The translations under genes were made by a program, and so were the position numbers. Source: Butyricicoccus sp. OM04-18BH (GTDB lineage: Bacteria; Bacillota; Clostridia; Oscillospirales; Butyricicoccaceae). From it: a stretch of 64,000 nucleotides of DNA. A model generated the notes under the pieces. It had not been told where the DNA came from. It ran no database searches and was given only the letters and a program-made list of their open reading frames with translations. Where the stretch lies: contig NZ_QULN01000007.1 of NCBI RefSeq assembly GCF_003481705.1, forward strand, positions 1 to 64,000, written 5' to 3'. Positions 14,844-23,516 of this stretch are shown here, piece by piece. How positions within the stretch are numbered: position 1 is the stretch's first letter; the number at the start of each line of letters is the position of its first letter.

Positions 14844-16652
14844 CTATAATTCATTGATGGTTGCAGTTATCGACATATTACGAATCCGTTTTGCCGGAGT
14901 ATACACAGCCGCGATTGCCGCAATCGAGACAAACAAAAGAATGACGCCCAAAGAGGTAATTGGAAACTGCCATAACGCAGATGGAAAATGTCCTGCAATA
15001 AGGAAATCATACAGCAGCTTGCTAAGCGGCAAGCCAATAGCACAGCCAACAACGCACCCCAAAACAGCATAAGTGAATGCTTCGCAAGCAATCATTTTTG
15101 TCATTTGCCGTTCATCCATTCCTACTGCACGCATAGCCCCGTATTGCTTCATTCTGGTAGACACACTCATGGAAATACTGTTGATGATATTCATTACCGT
15201 TACCAGTGCAATAATTGCCAAAAACGCATAAACACAGAAAACAAAAGCCATATAAGTTCCCGTCGTACGCTCGTCGCGTTTATCCCGAAAACTATATGTT
15301 TTATCTACGGAATTTTGGATTGCCTGAACATTTTCATCCGTAACATTCCCCGCTGTCTGTATCAGCACAAGAGAATAATCATCATTCCCTGTTAAACGGA
15401 TAAATGTTTCTCCGGAGGTAATCAATGTGAGTTTTCCGTTTGTCAATCCATCCTCGCTAAAGGGGTCATTTTTTAACAATCCAGCTATGGTAAGGGTTTC
15501 ATCCCCAATTTGAACAGTGTCGCCGATTTTCCATGTACTGTCCTGATCGGATGTTGCCAAAACAAAGAGACTGTCTCCATAAACTTTGGACAAATCACTC
15601 CCCCTTTTCAAAGCACCATCTTTTTTCAGACATTGCAAATCAAAATCATCATAAGAAATCAGGTCGATTGTACCGGAAAATCCGGTATCGCCATCTAATC
15701 TGGCAGGAACATCAAACGCACTACGCCGCCCGTAAACCTCTCTCACTCCATCCATTTCACGGATGGATGCAAGCAGTTCCCGAGGAATCGCATTACCGTC
15801 AGCACTTGCAATATCAATATCTGATGTGGCAGCTGACTGAGGTATCAAATAATCCACGAAATCGATCATAACGGAAAAGCTCAAAAATAAGATGATGCTA
15901 AGTGCAAAAGAACCTGTCATCAGGAATAAATTTTTCTTCCCGGAGACCGCATGGCCGATACCGAGAAGGGCTTCAATCTTTCCGAATCCTGTATACTGGG
16001 AATGACGCATTGTTTTTCCGTGGTCTGCATTTCCAGACACCGCTGTGATAGGAGATACCTTCGCGGCATGTTTCGCCGGAGCATTTGCGGCGATCAGTAC
16101 AGTAATCAGTCCAACAAAGATACCGCAGGCAATGCCAAAAATACTGATACCAAAGAGGGGAATATCAGAAAATTCTTCTCTGACTACAAAGCGCAGTACC
16201 GCACACAGCCCCCATGTTGTAACAACCCCTAAAATAAGACCGATGGGTACAGCCGTTTTGCACCAGTTCAATGCCTCCAGACGAACAAACCGAATAATCT
16301 GCTGCTTACTCATACCAATGCAACGCATCATTCCAAAAAATTTGGTTCTCTGGGCAACGCTGCTGTTCATACTGCTGGAAATCATCAAAACGCCTGCAAC
16401 CAAAATCAACAGGAACAGAACAACCGCGACAGAAAGAAGGGTTTGTCCCATTGAACTGCCGAGTAAGTCTCCAATAGAGAAACTTCCATGCTTACCAACC
16501 AATCGAGCCTGTTCCATCCGAAAACCCATTTCTGCCATACTGAATACTGCTGTTACCATAAACACAGCAAATACAATGCAAAGCAGCGTCATACGATTTT
16601 GTCGGCGGTGAACTTTAGCGGAGATGGGAATGAGACTAAGATAGTTTTTCAT
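14844..16652 (-). CDS. ABC transporter permease, FtsX-like
   Basis: 602 residues. Two FtsX-like modules: a first membrane cluster (residues about 20-215, including FCIVFAVFMVTAVFSMAEMG-like and GQTLLSVAVVLFLLILVAGV segments), a large extracytoplasmic domain (about 275-455), then a second cluster with SMSVSTRMKQYGAMRAVGM, the typical FtsX/MacB motif. The start ATG overlaps the ATPase stop as ATGA. Such transporters, paired with a two-component system, usually give resistance to cell-envelope antibiotics or host peptides; the substrate here is unknown. Confidence 0.88.
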   Translation of the reverse strand: MKNYLSLIPISAKVHRRQNRMTLLCIVFAVFMVTAVFSMAEMGFRMEQARLVGKHGSFSIGDLLGSSMGQTLLSVAVVLFLLILVAGVLMISSSMNSSVAQRTKFFGMMRCIGMSKQQIIRFVRLEALNWCKTAVPIGLILGVVTTWGLCAVLRFVVREEFSDIPLFGISIFGIACGIFVGLITVLIAANAPAKHAAKVSPITAVSGNADHGKTMRHSQYTGFGKIEALLGIGHAVSGKKNLFLMTGSFALSIILFLSFSVMIDFVDYLIPQSAATSDIDIASADGNAIPRELLASIREMDGVREVYGRRSAFDVPARLDGDTGFSGTIDLISYDDFDLQCLKKDGALKRGSDLSKVYGDSLFVLATSDQDSTWKIGDTVQIGDETLTIAGLLKNDPFSEDGLTNGKLTLITSGETFIRLTGNDDYSLVLIQTAGNVTDENVQAIQNSVDKTYSFRDKRDERTTGTYMAFVFCVYAFLAIIALVTVMNIINSISMSVSTRMKQYGAMRAVGMDERQMTKMIACEAFTYAVLGCVVGCAIGLPLSKLLYDFLIAGHFPSALWQFPITSLGVILLFVSIAAIAAVYTPAKRIRNMSITATINEL

Positions 16653-17332
16653 TCACGGCACCTCCCAAAATCAGTCAAAGTGCCATCCGATACCTGTAAT
16701 ACCCGGTCTGCCGTTTGCGCAATACTGCGGTTGTGGGTAATCATAATGATGGTCTGCTCGTATTTTTTCGATGTTTCTTTGAGCAATGCTATGACCTCAC
16801 TGCTGTTTTGTGAGTCCAAATTTCCTGTTGGCTCGTCTGCCAGAATCAGAGAAGGACGGGTAATCAATGCGCGGCCAATCGCCACTCTCTGCTGTTGACC
16901 GCCGGAAAGCTGACTGGGTAAATGATTACGACGATCTTTCAAATTCAAAACCGTCAGCAGTTCCTCCAAATATCTCTTATCCGGCTTTTGATAATCCAGC
17001 AACAGCGGAAAAATAATATTTTGTTCCACCGTCAACTCCGGGATAAGGTTAAACGCCTGAAAGATAAAGCCGATATTCCTGCGTCGAAATACCGTCAGTT
17101 TTCGGTCATTCATGGAAAAAATGTCCTTGCCATCAATCAACACCTTGCCCGAAGTTGGCACATCCAAAGCACCAACCATATTCAGCAGTGTGCTTTTGCC
17201 CGAACCAGATTCTCCGACGATTGCCACATATTCTCCCTTAGGAACAGAAAAGCTAACATTCCTAAGCGCTTTTACAGCAGTTTCACCGCTGCCATAGGTC
17301 TTACAAATATTCTTGACCTCTAATAAATTCAT
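16649..17332 (-). CDS. ABC transporter ATP-binding protein (LolD/MacB type)
   Basis: 227 residues. Walker A GESGSGKST (residues 40-48), Q-loop IFQAFNLIPELTV, signature LSGGQQQRV, Walker B LILADEPTGNLD and H-loop ITHN are all present and intact. Small size and the GETAVKALRNVSFSVPKGEY start match the LolD/BceA-like class that drives FtsX-type permeases. Coupled to the permease by ATGA. Expression is probably controlled by the adjacent response regulator through the repeats at 17431-17456. Confidence 0.92.
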   Translation of the reverse strand: MNLLEVKNICKTYGSGETAVKALRNVSFSVPKGEYVAIVGESGSGKSTLLNMVGALDVPTSGKVLIDGKDIFSMNDRKLTVFRRRNIGFIFQAFNLIPELTVEQNIIFPLLLDYQKPDKRYLEELLTVLNLKDRRNHLPSQLSGGQQQRVAIGRALITRPSLILADEPTGNLDSQNSSEVIALLKETSKKYEQTIIMITHNRSIAQTADRVLQVSDGTLTDFGRCRE

Positions 17333-17365
17333 AGTGCAAACACCTCTTTCTTATGTTCTTGCGAT

Positions 17366-17395
17366 GTAGACAGGTAAGCTTCATTTCCTGTCTAC
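17366..17395. promoter_or_regulatory. Inverted repeat in the ABC-operon leader
   Basis: GTAGACAGG (17366-17374) and CCTGTCTAC (17387-17395) form a perfect 9-bp dyad about 35 bases ahead of the ATPase start. It may be an mRNA hairpin or a protein site; no T run follows. Confidence 0.4.
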
Positions 17396-17430
17396 GATTG
17401 AAAGAATAGCACTGAAATATTACTGTAACC

Positions 17431-17456
17431 CTACAATCATCCTACAATTTTGTAGG
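17431..17456 (-). promoter_or_regulatory. Direct repeats, candidate response-regulator site
   Basis: CTACAAT occurs at 17431-17437 and 17442-17448, an 11-bp period typical of OmpR-family regulator sites, and an inverted TTGTAGG follows at 17450-17456 to make a perfect 16-bp palindrome over the histidine kinase stop codon. It lies upstream of the ABC operon. Confidence 0.5.
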
Positions 17457-18479
17457 AATCAGAAAATTTATCGTGAAACTTGTCCCTCTGCCCAATTCAC
17501 TGTCTACCTCGATTGCTCCTCCATGTGCTTCAATGACTGCTTTCGCAAGCGGAAGGCCGAGACCAATACCCTGTGTATCTTTTGAAAAACGGCTGCGATA
17601 AAAACGCTTGAAAATATGGTGTATATCTTCCGGGTGGATACCACATCCATTGTCCTTTACCACAATTTGAATACCTGATGGCAACGCCCTCCATGTAATG
17701 CCAATGACATCACCATTTTCCGTATGGTCAAACGCATTTTTCACAATATTGTCGATTGCCTCAGACAACCAATCACGATCACAGAAAAGAGAAAGATGAT
17801 CTGAGCCAGACAGAATGATTTTCTTCTTTTCCTGTCTGGCTCTATATGCAAAATGCAGTTCAATATCCCGCATCATATCCGCCACATTCTCTGTGGTTTT
17901 TTCCAGCACGATGGCACCGGCATCCAGTTTTGTAATCTTGAGCAAGTTTTGCACCAGCGTTTCAATGCGGTCAAGTTCCTGTTCGGATAAATCAGCAAAT
18001 TCCTTTACCGCACTCAATTCCATATCCCCGTCTTGAAGCAGACCATTATAAATATTCAAAGCAGCCAGCGGTGTTTTCAGTTGGTGGGAAATATCAGAGA
18101 TTGTATTTTTCAAAAATTCCTTTTCCCGGAGTTCGTTATCTGCGTGAGCATTTAAGACAGCGGCCATAGAATTGACAGTATGAAACAACCGATATAGCTC
18201 GCCTTCCTCATCACATTCAATACGGGCATTGTGATCGCCGTCAAGATACGCTTGAAGCTGTGATACCGCCTGTTCCATGACTTGATTTTGCTTTTTGAAA
18301 TAAGAACAACCCACCGCCAATATCGCTCCTCCTGCCAATACGAAAACAAGCAATAGGAACAAAGAAAACCGCTGATAGCACAACCATAAGAACCCTTGTG
18401 TCAACAGAAGGGAGGCCACCCAAATAACGGATACTGCAAGAAACAATTTTTTGATTTCTTTGTTTGCAAATATTTTCAT
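17442..18479 (-). CDS. Sensor histidine kinase
   Basis: 345 residues from ATG at 18479 (GAGGTGG upstream; 18506 is less likely). Two membrane helices near the N-terminus (LFLAVSVIWVASLLLTQGFL and FSLFLLLVFVLAGGAILAVG) with almost no loop between them, as in intramembrane-sensing kinases. Then H-box SHQLKTPLAALN, N-box NIVKNAFDHTENG, and G-boxes DNGCGIHPED and GIGLGLPLAKAV. With a short sensor and an FtsX-type transporter beside it, signal detection probably involves the transporter, as in BceS; that is inference. Confidence 0.9.
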   Translation of the reverse strand: MKIFANKEIKKLFLAVSVIWVASLLLTQGFLWLCYQRFSLFLLLVFVLAGGAILAVGCSYFKKQNQVMEQAVSQLQAYLDGDHNARIECDEEGELYRLFHTVNSMAAVLNAHADNELREKEFLKNTISDISHQLKTPLAALNIYNGLLQDGDMELSAVKEFADLSEQELDRIETLVQNLLKITKLDAGAIVLEKTTENVADMMRDIELHFAYRARQEKKKIILSGSDHLSLFCDRDWLSEAIDNIVKNAFDHTENGDVIGITWRALPSGIQIVVKDNGCGIHPEDIHHIFKRFYRSRFSKDTQGIGLGLPLAKAVIEAHGGAIEVDSELGRGTSFTINFLIPTKL

Positions 18480-18487
18480 AGGCCACC

Positions 18488-19174
18488 TCACCCAATCACA
18501 TTCCATTTGTATCCCATTCCCCGAACTGTCAGGAGCATTTGCGGTTCACTCGGATTATCCTCGATCTTTATACGCAGCCGCCTCATATATACGGTAAGGG
18601 TACTGCTGTCAATATAATTCCCATCGCAATCCCATAGCTTATCTAAAATCTGTTCTTTGGTAAGTACCATGTTCGGGTTTCTCATAAATAGACACAGCAA
18701 CTTATATTCTGCGGCAGTCAAATCCAATAGCTTTCCATTCTTAAACGCCTGCCCTTGCAGCAAAAGCACTTTCATTCCGTTGGATTCCAGTTGTGTATCT
18801 GCGGAGCTGAAATCTTTTGCCCGACGAAGCAGTGCATTTACTCTGGATACTAACACTCCCAGCTTAAACGGTTTTGTAATATAATCATCTCCACCAATGT
18901 CCAAACCCATGATAATGTTCATTTCTTCATCTGCCGCCGTCAAAAAAATGATGGGGACTTTGGAAACTTGCCGCACCTTTTTGCAAAATTCAAATCCGGT
19001 GCCATCCGGCAGGGATACATCAAGCACCAGCAAATCATATTTTCCATCCATCCACAAACTATCTGCTTCTTTGAGGGTTCTGGCAACAACTAATTCAAAT
19101 CCTTGTTTTTTGAACGCAAAAGAAAGCCCGTTAATCAGGCTCAAATCATCTTCAAGAAGTAATATATTACTCAT
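18488..19174 (-). CDS. OmpR/PhoB-family response regulator
   Basis: 228 residues from ATG at 19174. Receiver domain with acidic pocket (LLLEDD), phospho-acceptor Asp in LLVLDVSLPDGTG, Thr in FLTAADE and Lys in YITKPF; C-terminal winged helix (TAAEYKLLCLFMRNPNMVLTKE, SSTLTVYMRRLRIKIED). Ends 8 bases before the kinase start and overlaps the end of the small HTH gene, so all are in one operon. Probably activates the ABC genes via CTACAAT repeats. Confidence 0.93.
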   Translation of the reverse strand: MSNILLLEDDLSLINGLSFAFKKQGFELVVARTLKEADSLWMDGKYDLLVLDVSLPDGTGFEFCKKVRQVSKVPIIFLTAADEEMNIIMGLDIGGDDYITKPFKLGVLVSRVNALLRRAKDFSSADTQLESNGMKVLLLQGQAFKNGKLLDLTAAEYKLLCLFMRNPNMVLTKEQILDKLWDCDGNYIDSSTLTVYMRRLRIKIEDNPSEPQMLLTVRGMGYKWNVIG

Positions 19175-19355
19175 GCTTTTGCTCCTTTCCTTGTTTTGTC
19201 CGGCCATCAAGCGGCTTCTCCGCAGTTTTAGGGAGCAGCCAAACACCGGCCATTTTCACAGCGCCGGGGATACGCCCACCAGCACAATAATAATTTACCC
19301 TACGAGGTGTCACGCCCCACTTCTCGGCGGCCTCTTTTAATGTCATATAGTCCAT
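19167..19355 (-). CDS. Small HTH (excisionase/MerR-type) protein
   Basis: 62 residues. MDYMTLKEAAEKWGVTPRRV is a winged-helix excisionase/MerR-like HTH; the rest is a short basic tail with WLLPKTAEKPLDGR. First gene of the regulator-kinase operon, overlapping the response regulator by 8 bases, with a strong promoter just upstream. It could be the transposon's excisionase-like factor or a local regulator; no evidence separates the two. Confidence 0.75.
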   Translation of the reverse strand: MDYMTLKEAAEKWGVTPRRVNYYCAGGRIPGAVKMAGVWLLPKTAEKPLDGRTKQGKEQKHE

Positions 19356-19375
19356 TTCGCACCTCCACAGAGTAC

Positions 19376-19404
19376 ATTATAGTTCTCCTTCTCGAACAAT
19401 GCAA
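19376..19404 (-). promoter_or_regulatory. Promoter of the HTH-regulator-kinase operon
   Basis: On the minus strand TTGCAT (19399-19404) and TATAAT (19376-19381) are separated by exactly 17 bases, and the start codon follows 20 bases later. Vegetative sigma-A type. Confidence 0.8.
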
Positions 19405-19499
19405 GAAACGGAATGTGAATTATAAACTTCAACCAACCTGCATATAGCAACATTCCACGGGCAAAGTATGAATTATACAATGTAATAGGGTGATGCTAT

Positions 19500-19868
19500 A
19501 TGGCAAAGGTTGAAGATTGTCCCGGTTTTGAAACCTTCGGCGCAGATGTCAAAGCCGCACGAGAGGCAAAGCGTCTGGCACGAAAAACATTGGCAGAAAT
19601 GGTTGGGATTGAATGGCGGTATCTTGCCAACATTGAGAATCAAGGTGCGATTCCGAGCCTGCCTGTGATGATCCAGTTGATTAAGGTCTGCGGACTTCCC
19701 GTGGAACGGTATTTTAACCCGGAGATCATGCGGGAAGAAAGCGATCAGCGGCAGCGGGTCAGCCACAAGCTGAAGCTTTGCCCTGAAGAATACCTGCCGA
19801 TTATCGAAGGTGCCATAGACGGGGCGCTCAAAATGGAACAGACTGCGAAGCAGAAGGAGGACGCATAA
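19500..19868 (+). CDS. Xre-like HTH regulator
   Basis: 122 residues. N-terminal Xre HTH (FGADVKAAREAKRLARKTLA, then IEWRYLANIENQGAIPSLPV), then a C-terminal region with KLCPEEYLPIIEGAIDGALK. Divergent from the regulator-kinase operon with a 144-base shared promoter region, so it probably represses one or both directions. Short plus-strand gene in a block otherwise transcribed leftward; common in Tn4451-like cargo. Confidence 0.85.
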   Translation: MAKVEDCPGFETFGADVKAAREAKRLARKTLAEMVGIEWRYLANIENQGAIPSLPVMIQLIKVCGLPVERYFNPEIMREESDQRQRVSHKLKLCPEEYLPIIEGAIDGALKMEQTAKQKEDA

Positions 19869-19895
19869 TCGCGGCCTCCTTCTGGCGTTTCTGTA

Positions 19896-20195
19896 TCATG
19901 TTTCCCTGCACTTTTCCCAAAGTTCCCGGCACCTCTGCTGGATTTCTCCGGTTTCTGTCACAGTCAGGTCACGGTCATTTCCAGTAATCTTATCTTCCAG
20001 AAAGTTGGCGTATGTACCCAACAAAGCGTTCCGTAAATCCTCCGGGGTTTTCTGTATTTCAGCGCTGTACCAGTCATTCCGGTGGGGTTCCCATGCCATC
20101 AATGTATAACCGTGGCTGGTCTGAACCACCTCATACAGTGGATCATCATCCAGATATGCCTGAAACACTTTCAAAATCTTTTCAAAGGTCAGCAT
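19896..20195 (-). CDS. Conserved hypothetical transposon protein
   Basis: 99 residues from ATG at 20195 (GGGAGGTGCGGGAA upstream). Sequence begins MLTFEKILKVFQAYLDDDPL and contains GYTLMAWEPHRNDWYSAEI, then a Thr/Glu-rich tail. It lies between tnpV and the Xre regulator, a place where Tn4451-like elements often have a similar small gene. I know of no function. Confidence 0.6.
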   Translation of the reverse strand: MLTFEKILKVFQAYLDDDPLYEVVQTSHGYTLMAWEPHRNDWYSAEIQKTPEDLRNALLGTYANFLEDKITGNDRDLTVTETGEIQQRCRELWEKCRET

Positions 20196-20211
20196 TTCCC
20201 GCACCTCCCAT

Positions 20212-20565
20212 TCAGCTGCAAATCAGTTCCCTGATTAAAATTTCCTCAATCTGTGCCGTTAATGTGTTCATCAGCCCCACCCAACGCATAGGGTCACAGG
20301 CCTTCAGTTCTTCCGTGACACCCGCAGTCTCCATCATGTGAGGCAACATGGTGTCCACGCGCTCCTGCGCTGTCCGGTCAATCTCTAACAGGTGTGGATA
20401 CAGCTTCTCGCTCATCAGCAGATGGTTGTAGAGAATGGGGCGATGTTCCTTTAGGTAGGATTTTCGCATTCTGCCGTACTTGCCGATAGAAGTTTCCGGC
20501 TGTTCAGAAAGTTTTAGGTTGGGTATATCATAATCTCCACAACGAATGTAAGCCAACTTACTCAT
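20212..20565 (-). CDS. tnpV: TnpV family transposon protein
   Basis: 117 residues from ATG at 20565 (AAGGAG 7 bases upstream). The sequence GDYDIPNLKLSEQPETSIGK followed by YGRMRKSYLKEHRPILYNHL and LLEIDRTAQER is characteristic of TnpV of the Tn4451 family; its role is unknown and it is dispensable for Tn4451 excision. It follows tnpX by 20 bases and is probably co-transcribed with it. Confidence 0.88.
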   Translation of the reverse strand: MSKLAYIRCGDYDIPNLKLSEQPETSIGKYGRMRKSYLKEHRPILYNHLLMSEKLYPHLLEIDRTAQERVDTMLPHMMETAGVTEELKACDPMRWVGLMNTLTAQIEEILIRELICS

Positions 20566-20591
20566 ATTCATTCTCCTTTGCTTCGTGATGA

Positions 20592-22472
20592 TTAGACTGC
20601 TGCGCTGGCTGCTATGCTGCCTTTGCGTGGTTCTTCTTTCGGCAGCTGTCCGACAGTAGAAAAAACGCCTTTTTTCATATCCTCAGCCCGGATCAGGGCT
20701 TTCTTAGCGTCCATTTCCGCTTTTTTCTTTGCCTTAATTTTGTCCTCATACCGTTTCTGTGCACCGCTGGCTTTCCGCTTCAAATAGTTCTGATGGAGCC
20801 TGTCCTTGCGTTCTTCTTTTTTCTGCAGTTCTTCCTGTTCCTCCGGGGTTAAAGGAACCGGCTGTAAGGATGGTGGGATATAGCGTCCTAAAAAATTGAA
20901 GTAGATTTCAATTTCCTGCGTGGTGTCCTGGCTGCCTTTTCGGGCGCGTTCGTGGACAAGGATTTTCTCTACAAACTCGTTGAGCATGGTGTTTGTCAGC
21001 GTGTCGAAATTCTCATACTTATCAATCAGGGCTATAAATTTCTCTGCGGATTTCTGGCTCTGCTCATAGCCGGTAACAGCCTTTTCCAGCTCCGCAATTT
21101 CAATCTCAAGTGCGTCCTGCTCTTTGGCATACTGTGCATCAAGCGCCCTATATCGTGCATCCGGCAGCTTGCCGAGGGCATTGTCCTCATAGATTTTGCA
21201 AATCAGTTTTTCCAGTTCTCCGGCTCTCTTTTGAGCAGCAGCCAGACGCCTGCGCTTTTTCGATATATCGGCACTCTGTTGAGCAACCTGCGTTTCCTGA
21301 ACGGTGTGAATAAATTCCGTCCGGTCATTTCTGGAATATTCAGCGATAGCCCGGAGCGTGTCGGAAACCAATGTCAGAACAGCGCTCTCATTGATACGGT
21401 GTTGAGTGGGGCATAGTGTCCCACACGGAATTTTGGTATAATTGGAACAGGTATATTGAGAAATCCGCCTGCCATTGTTGGTGCGATGGACATACATCTT
21501 GCCGCCACAATCGGCACAATAGAGCAAACCTGTGAGGGGAGCCGCTTCGCCCCAGCCGTTTGGATAACGCCGTACATTGCTGCGGATTTTCTGCGCCAAA
21601 TCAAAGGTCTGCTGGTCGATAATGGCTTCATGGGTATTCTCAAAGATCGTCCATTCATCCTCAGAAACATAGTGGCTTTTCTTGTCCTTAAAGTGCTTGC
21701 GGGTCTTGAAATTGATGGTATGCCCTAAATACTCTCGTTTTTTCAAAATGTTCACGATGGTAGATGATCCCCATCCATAGGGGTCTTTGACCGGCTTTGA
21801 ACGGTTCACACCTTCGTTGAATCGGGCAAGGTGTACGACAGGAATTTCAATCCGGTCTGCGGACAACTTGCAAGCGATCTGATAAGGCCCATATCCCTCC
21901 AGCGTGAGGGAAAAGATACGGCGTACCACTTCGGCGGCTTCCTCATCTACCAGCCAATGTTCCCGCTTTTCATCCCACAAGTAGCCGTAAATCACGGTGC
22001 CTGTCAGGTGCTTACCACTCATGCCTTTTGACTTAAACACAGAGCGGATTTTCCGGCTGGTATCACGGGCGTAAAATTCATTCATGATGTTGCGGAACGG
22101 GGTAAAATCGTCATCACCTTTCAGACTGTCTACACCGTCGTTGATGGCAATCAGACGAACACCACGCTGCCGCAAAACCTCCATAACCTGACCGACCTTC
22201 AGATAGTCGCGTCCTAACCGGCTCATGTCCTTGATGACGATTGCCTCTACACGCCCTGCCTCCACTTCCTCCATCATCGCCAAAAATCCGGGGCGGTCAA
22301 ACCGGGTGCCTGAGATACCGTCATCTGTAAAATGCGTAGGATTTGGCAGCCCGTTCCGGCGAGCAAAATCCTCCAACATCTGTTTTTGGTTGGATATGGA
22401 ATTGCTCTCGCCCTGTAACTCATCGTCCCGGCTCAGGCGCTCGTACAGTGGGGTAATTTTTTCATTTCTCAT
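20592..22472 (-). CDS. tnpX: TnpX-type large serine recombinase
   Basis: 626 residues. Catalytic serine in YERLSRDDE (Ser14), resolvase core with VIKDMSRLGRDYLKVGQVME and YARDTSRKIRSV, recombinase domain (GYLWDEKREHWLVDEEAAEV), a zinc ribbon (LYCADCGGKM, then CSNYTKIPCGTLC), a coiled coil and the C-terminal DUF4368-like tail. No truncation. It excises the element as a circle and inserts it at short targets with a 2-bp core, here GG inside virD4. Transcription is probably strong only from the circle (see the promoter split over the ends). Confidence 0.95.
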   Translation of the reverse strand: MRNEKITPLYERLSRDDELQGESNSISNQKQMLEDFARRNGLPNPTHFTDDGISGTRFDRPGFLAMMEEVEAGRVEAIVIKDMSRLGRDYLKVGQVMEVLRQRGVRLIAINDGVDSLKGDDDFTPFRNIMNEFYARDTSRKIRSVFKSKGMSGKHLTGTVIYGYLWDEKREHWLVDEEAAEVVRRIFSLTLEGYGPYQIACKLSADRIEIPVVHLARFNEGVNRSKPVKDPYGWGSSTIVNILKKREYLGHTINFKTRKHFKDKKSHYVSEDEWTIFENTHEAIIDQQTFDLAQKIRSNVRRYPNGWGEAAPLTGLLYCADCGGKMYVHRTNNGRRISQYTCSNYTKIPCGTLCPTQHRINESAVLTLVSDTLRAIAEYSRNDRTEFIHTVQETQVAQQSADISKKRRRLAAAQKRAGELEKLICKIYEDNALGKLPDARYRALDAQYAKEQDALEIEIAELEKAVTGYEQSQKSAEKFIALIDKYENFDTLTNTMLNEFVEKILVHERARKGSQDTTQEIEIYFNFLGRYIPPSLQPVPLTPEEQEELQKKEERKDRLHQNYLKRKASGAQKRYEDKIKAKKKAEMDAKKALIRAEDMKKGVFSTVGQLPKEEPRKGSIAASAAV

Positions 22473-22495
22473 GGCTGTACCTCCTGAAACAAAAA

Positions 22496-22556
22496 TGCTC
22501 TAAGTGATTGCTTCACTAACCATGACAAAATCATGATTAAGAAGTCACTTAGAGCA
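22496..22556. promoter_or_regulatory. Large palindrome between the element end and tnpX
   Basis: TGCTCTAAGTGA (22496-22507) pairs perfectly with TCACTTAGAGCA (22545-22556); inside, CATGA-caaaa-TCATG forms a second stem. The whole 61-bp dyad occupies the tnpX leader, 24 bases upstream of its start and 7 bases from the junction core. It may be a TnpX-binding site or an mRNA hairpin limiting read-through from outside. Confidence 0.6.
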
Positions 22557-22563
22557 TATATCA

Positions 22564-23516
22564 CCGCTGGCCAATTTGTACTTTTTATACTGTTTGACCG
22601 CGAAGCAATCCGGCTTGCGCTTTTCAAGCCCGGCAAACATATAGTCCACCGCGTTCATAAAGTCCTCGTCATCCTCCTTGACCTCCATGCCGGAAATCAT
22701 ATCCACAAGGGTATTCATGTTCCGATCCTCGGCAGGCCCCTCGAAAATGATGTAGGCAATCAGGGCGCAGTACAAAAGCGTTTCCGATTTTGTCCAGAAT
22801 GGATCGCCTTCCTTGCCTTCGCCCTTGGTGTTGGAAATCAGAGCATCCACGAATTTCAGAATATCGGCCTCGTTGCGGATATACGCCAGCGGGTTATAGT
22901 GCATGGATTTTGAAAAATCTATGCTGTTGAATACCTTGATTTTGTACCCGCGTTTTTGCAGGAAACCCCCGACCTGTCCCAGCACACCACCTTTCGGATC
23001 GACCACCACATAAGAGGAATGAGCCTGTAAAAGCTGGGGCGTAAGCCAGAAGCGGGTTTTGCCGGAGCCGGACGAGCCGATGATGCAGCAATTCAGGTTT
23101 CTGGCATTTGCGGGGATTTTCGGGCGGGTGTTCATCGTGAGAAACTCTGTCCCGGTCAAAATCACGTTGTTTTCAAACTTCGGATCGACAAACGGTTTGA
23201 TGTCTTTTTCCGTTCCCCACCGGGCGCTGCCATATTCTGCATCCCGCCGAAACTTCTTAGCGTTCTTGCTTTTGAAATAGATCAGCAGCCGGAAACCAAC
23301 GGCTCCTACAATGCCGACAAGCCAATCCAGCGGGACTAAACCGGGCGCAAAGTCAGCAAAGGCCGGGCCAATCGTCTGGCCCAGCCCGATGAGCTTATGT
23401 GCAAAATCGTTACCCGCCGCCAGCCGGTAGGCCGTTCCCAGCTTGAGGAACGCCCACAGGATGAACAGATAGGGAATGTTTGGAATGAGATATTTTCTAA
23501 TCTTATCTGTCCTCAT
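22564..23516 (-). pseudogene. virD4: virD4/traG coupling protein, 5' part
   Basis: Start ATG at 23516 with AAGGAGG upstream, overlapping the pcfB stop. Two N-terminal membrane helices (LFILWAFLKLGTAYRLA, WLVGIVGAVGFRLLIYF), then Walker A IIGSSGSGKTRFW and VDPKGG. The frame is intact to KQYKKYKLASG, where the transposon begins; beyond it six foreign residues and a stop. Together with 6402-7286 it would encode about 610 residues, the normal length. Coupling protein function is lost unless the transposon excises and the internal TGA is read through. Confidence 0.9.

Larger units (their letters stand above)
7287..22563. mobile_element. TnpX-type (Tn4451-like) mobilizable transposon inside virD4
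   Basis: Removing 7287-22563 and one copy of the flanking CC dinucleotide (GG on the coding strand) rejoins virD4 in frame as ...KYKLASG-KTAKSILISCG. The element encodes TnpX, TnpV and TnpW, the signature of the Tn4451 family, plus MobL and oriT. Cargo is a RelB/YafQ pair, a replication pair, three sigma-like genes and a two-component/ABC-transporter operon. The 2-bp core fits the staggered cut of large serine recombinases; Tn4451 itself uses GA. Confidence 0.9.
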
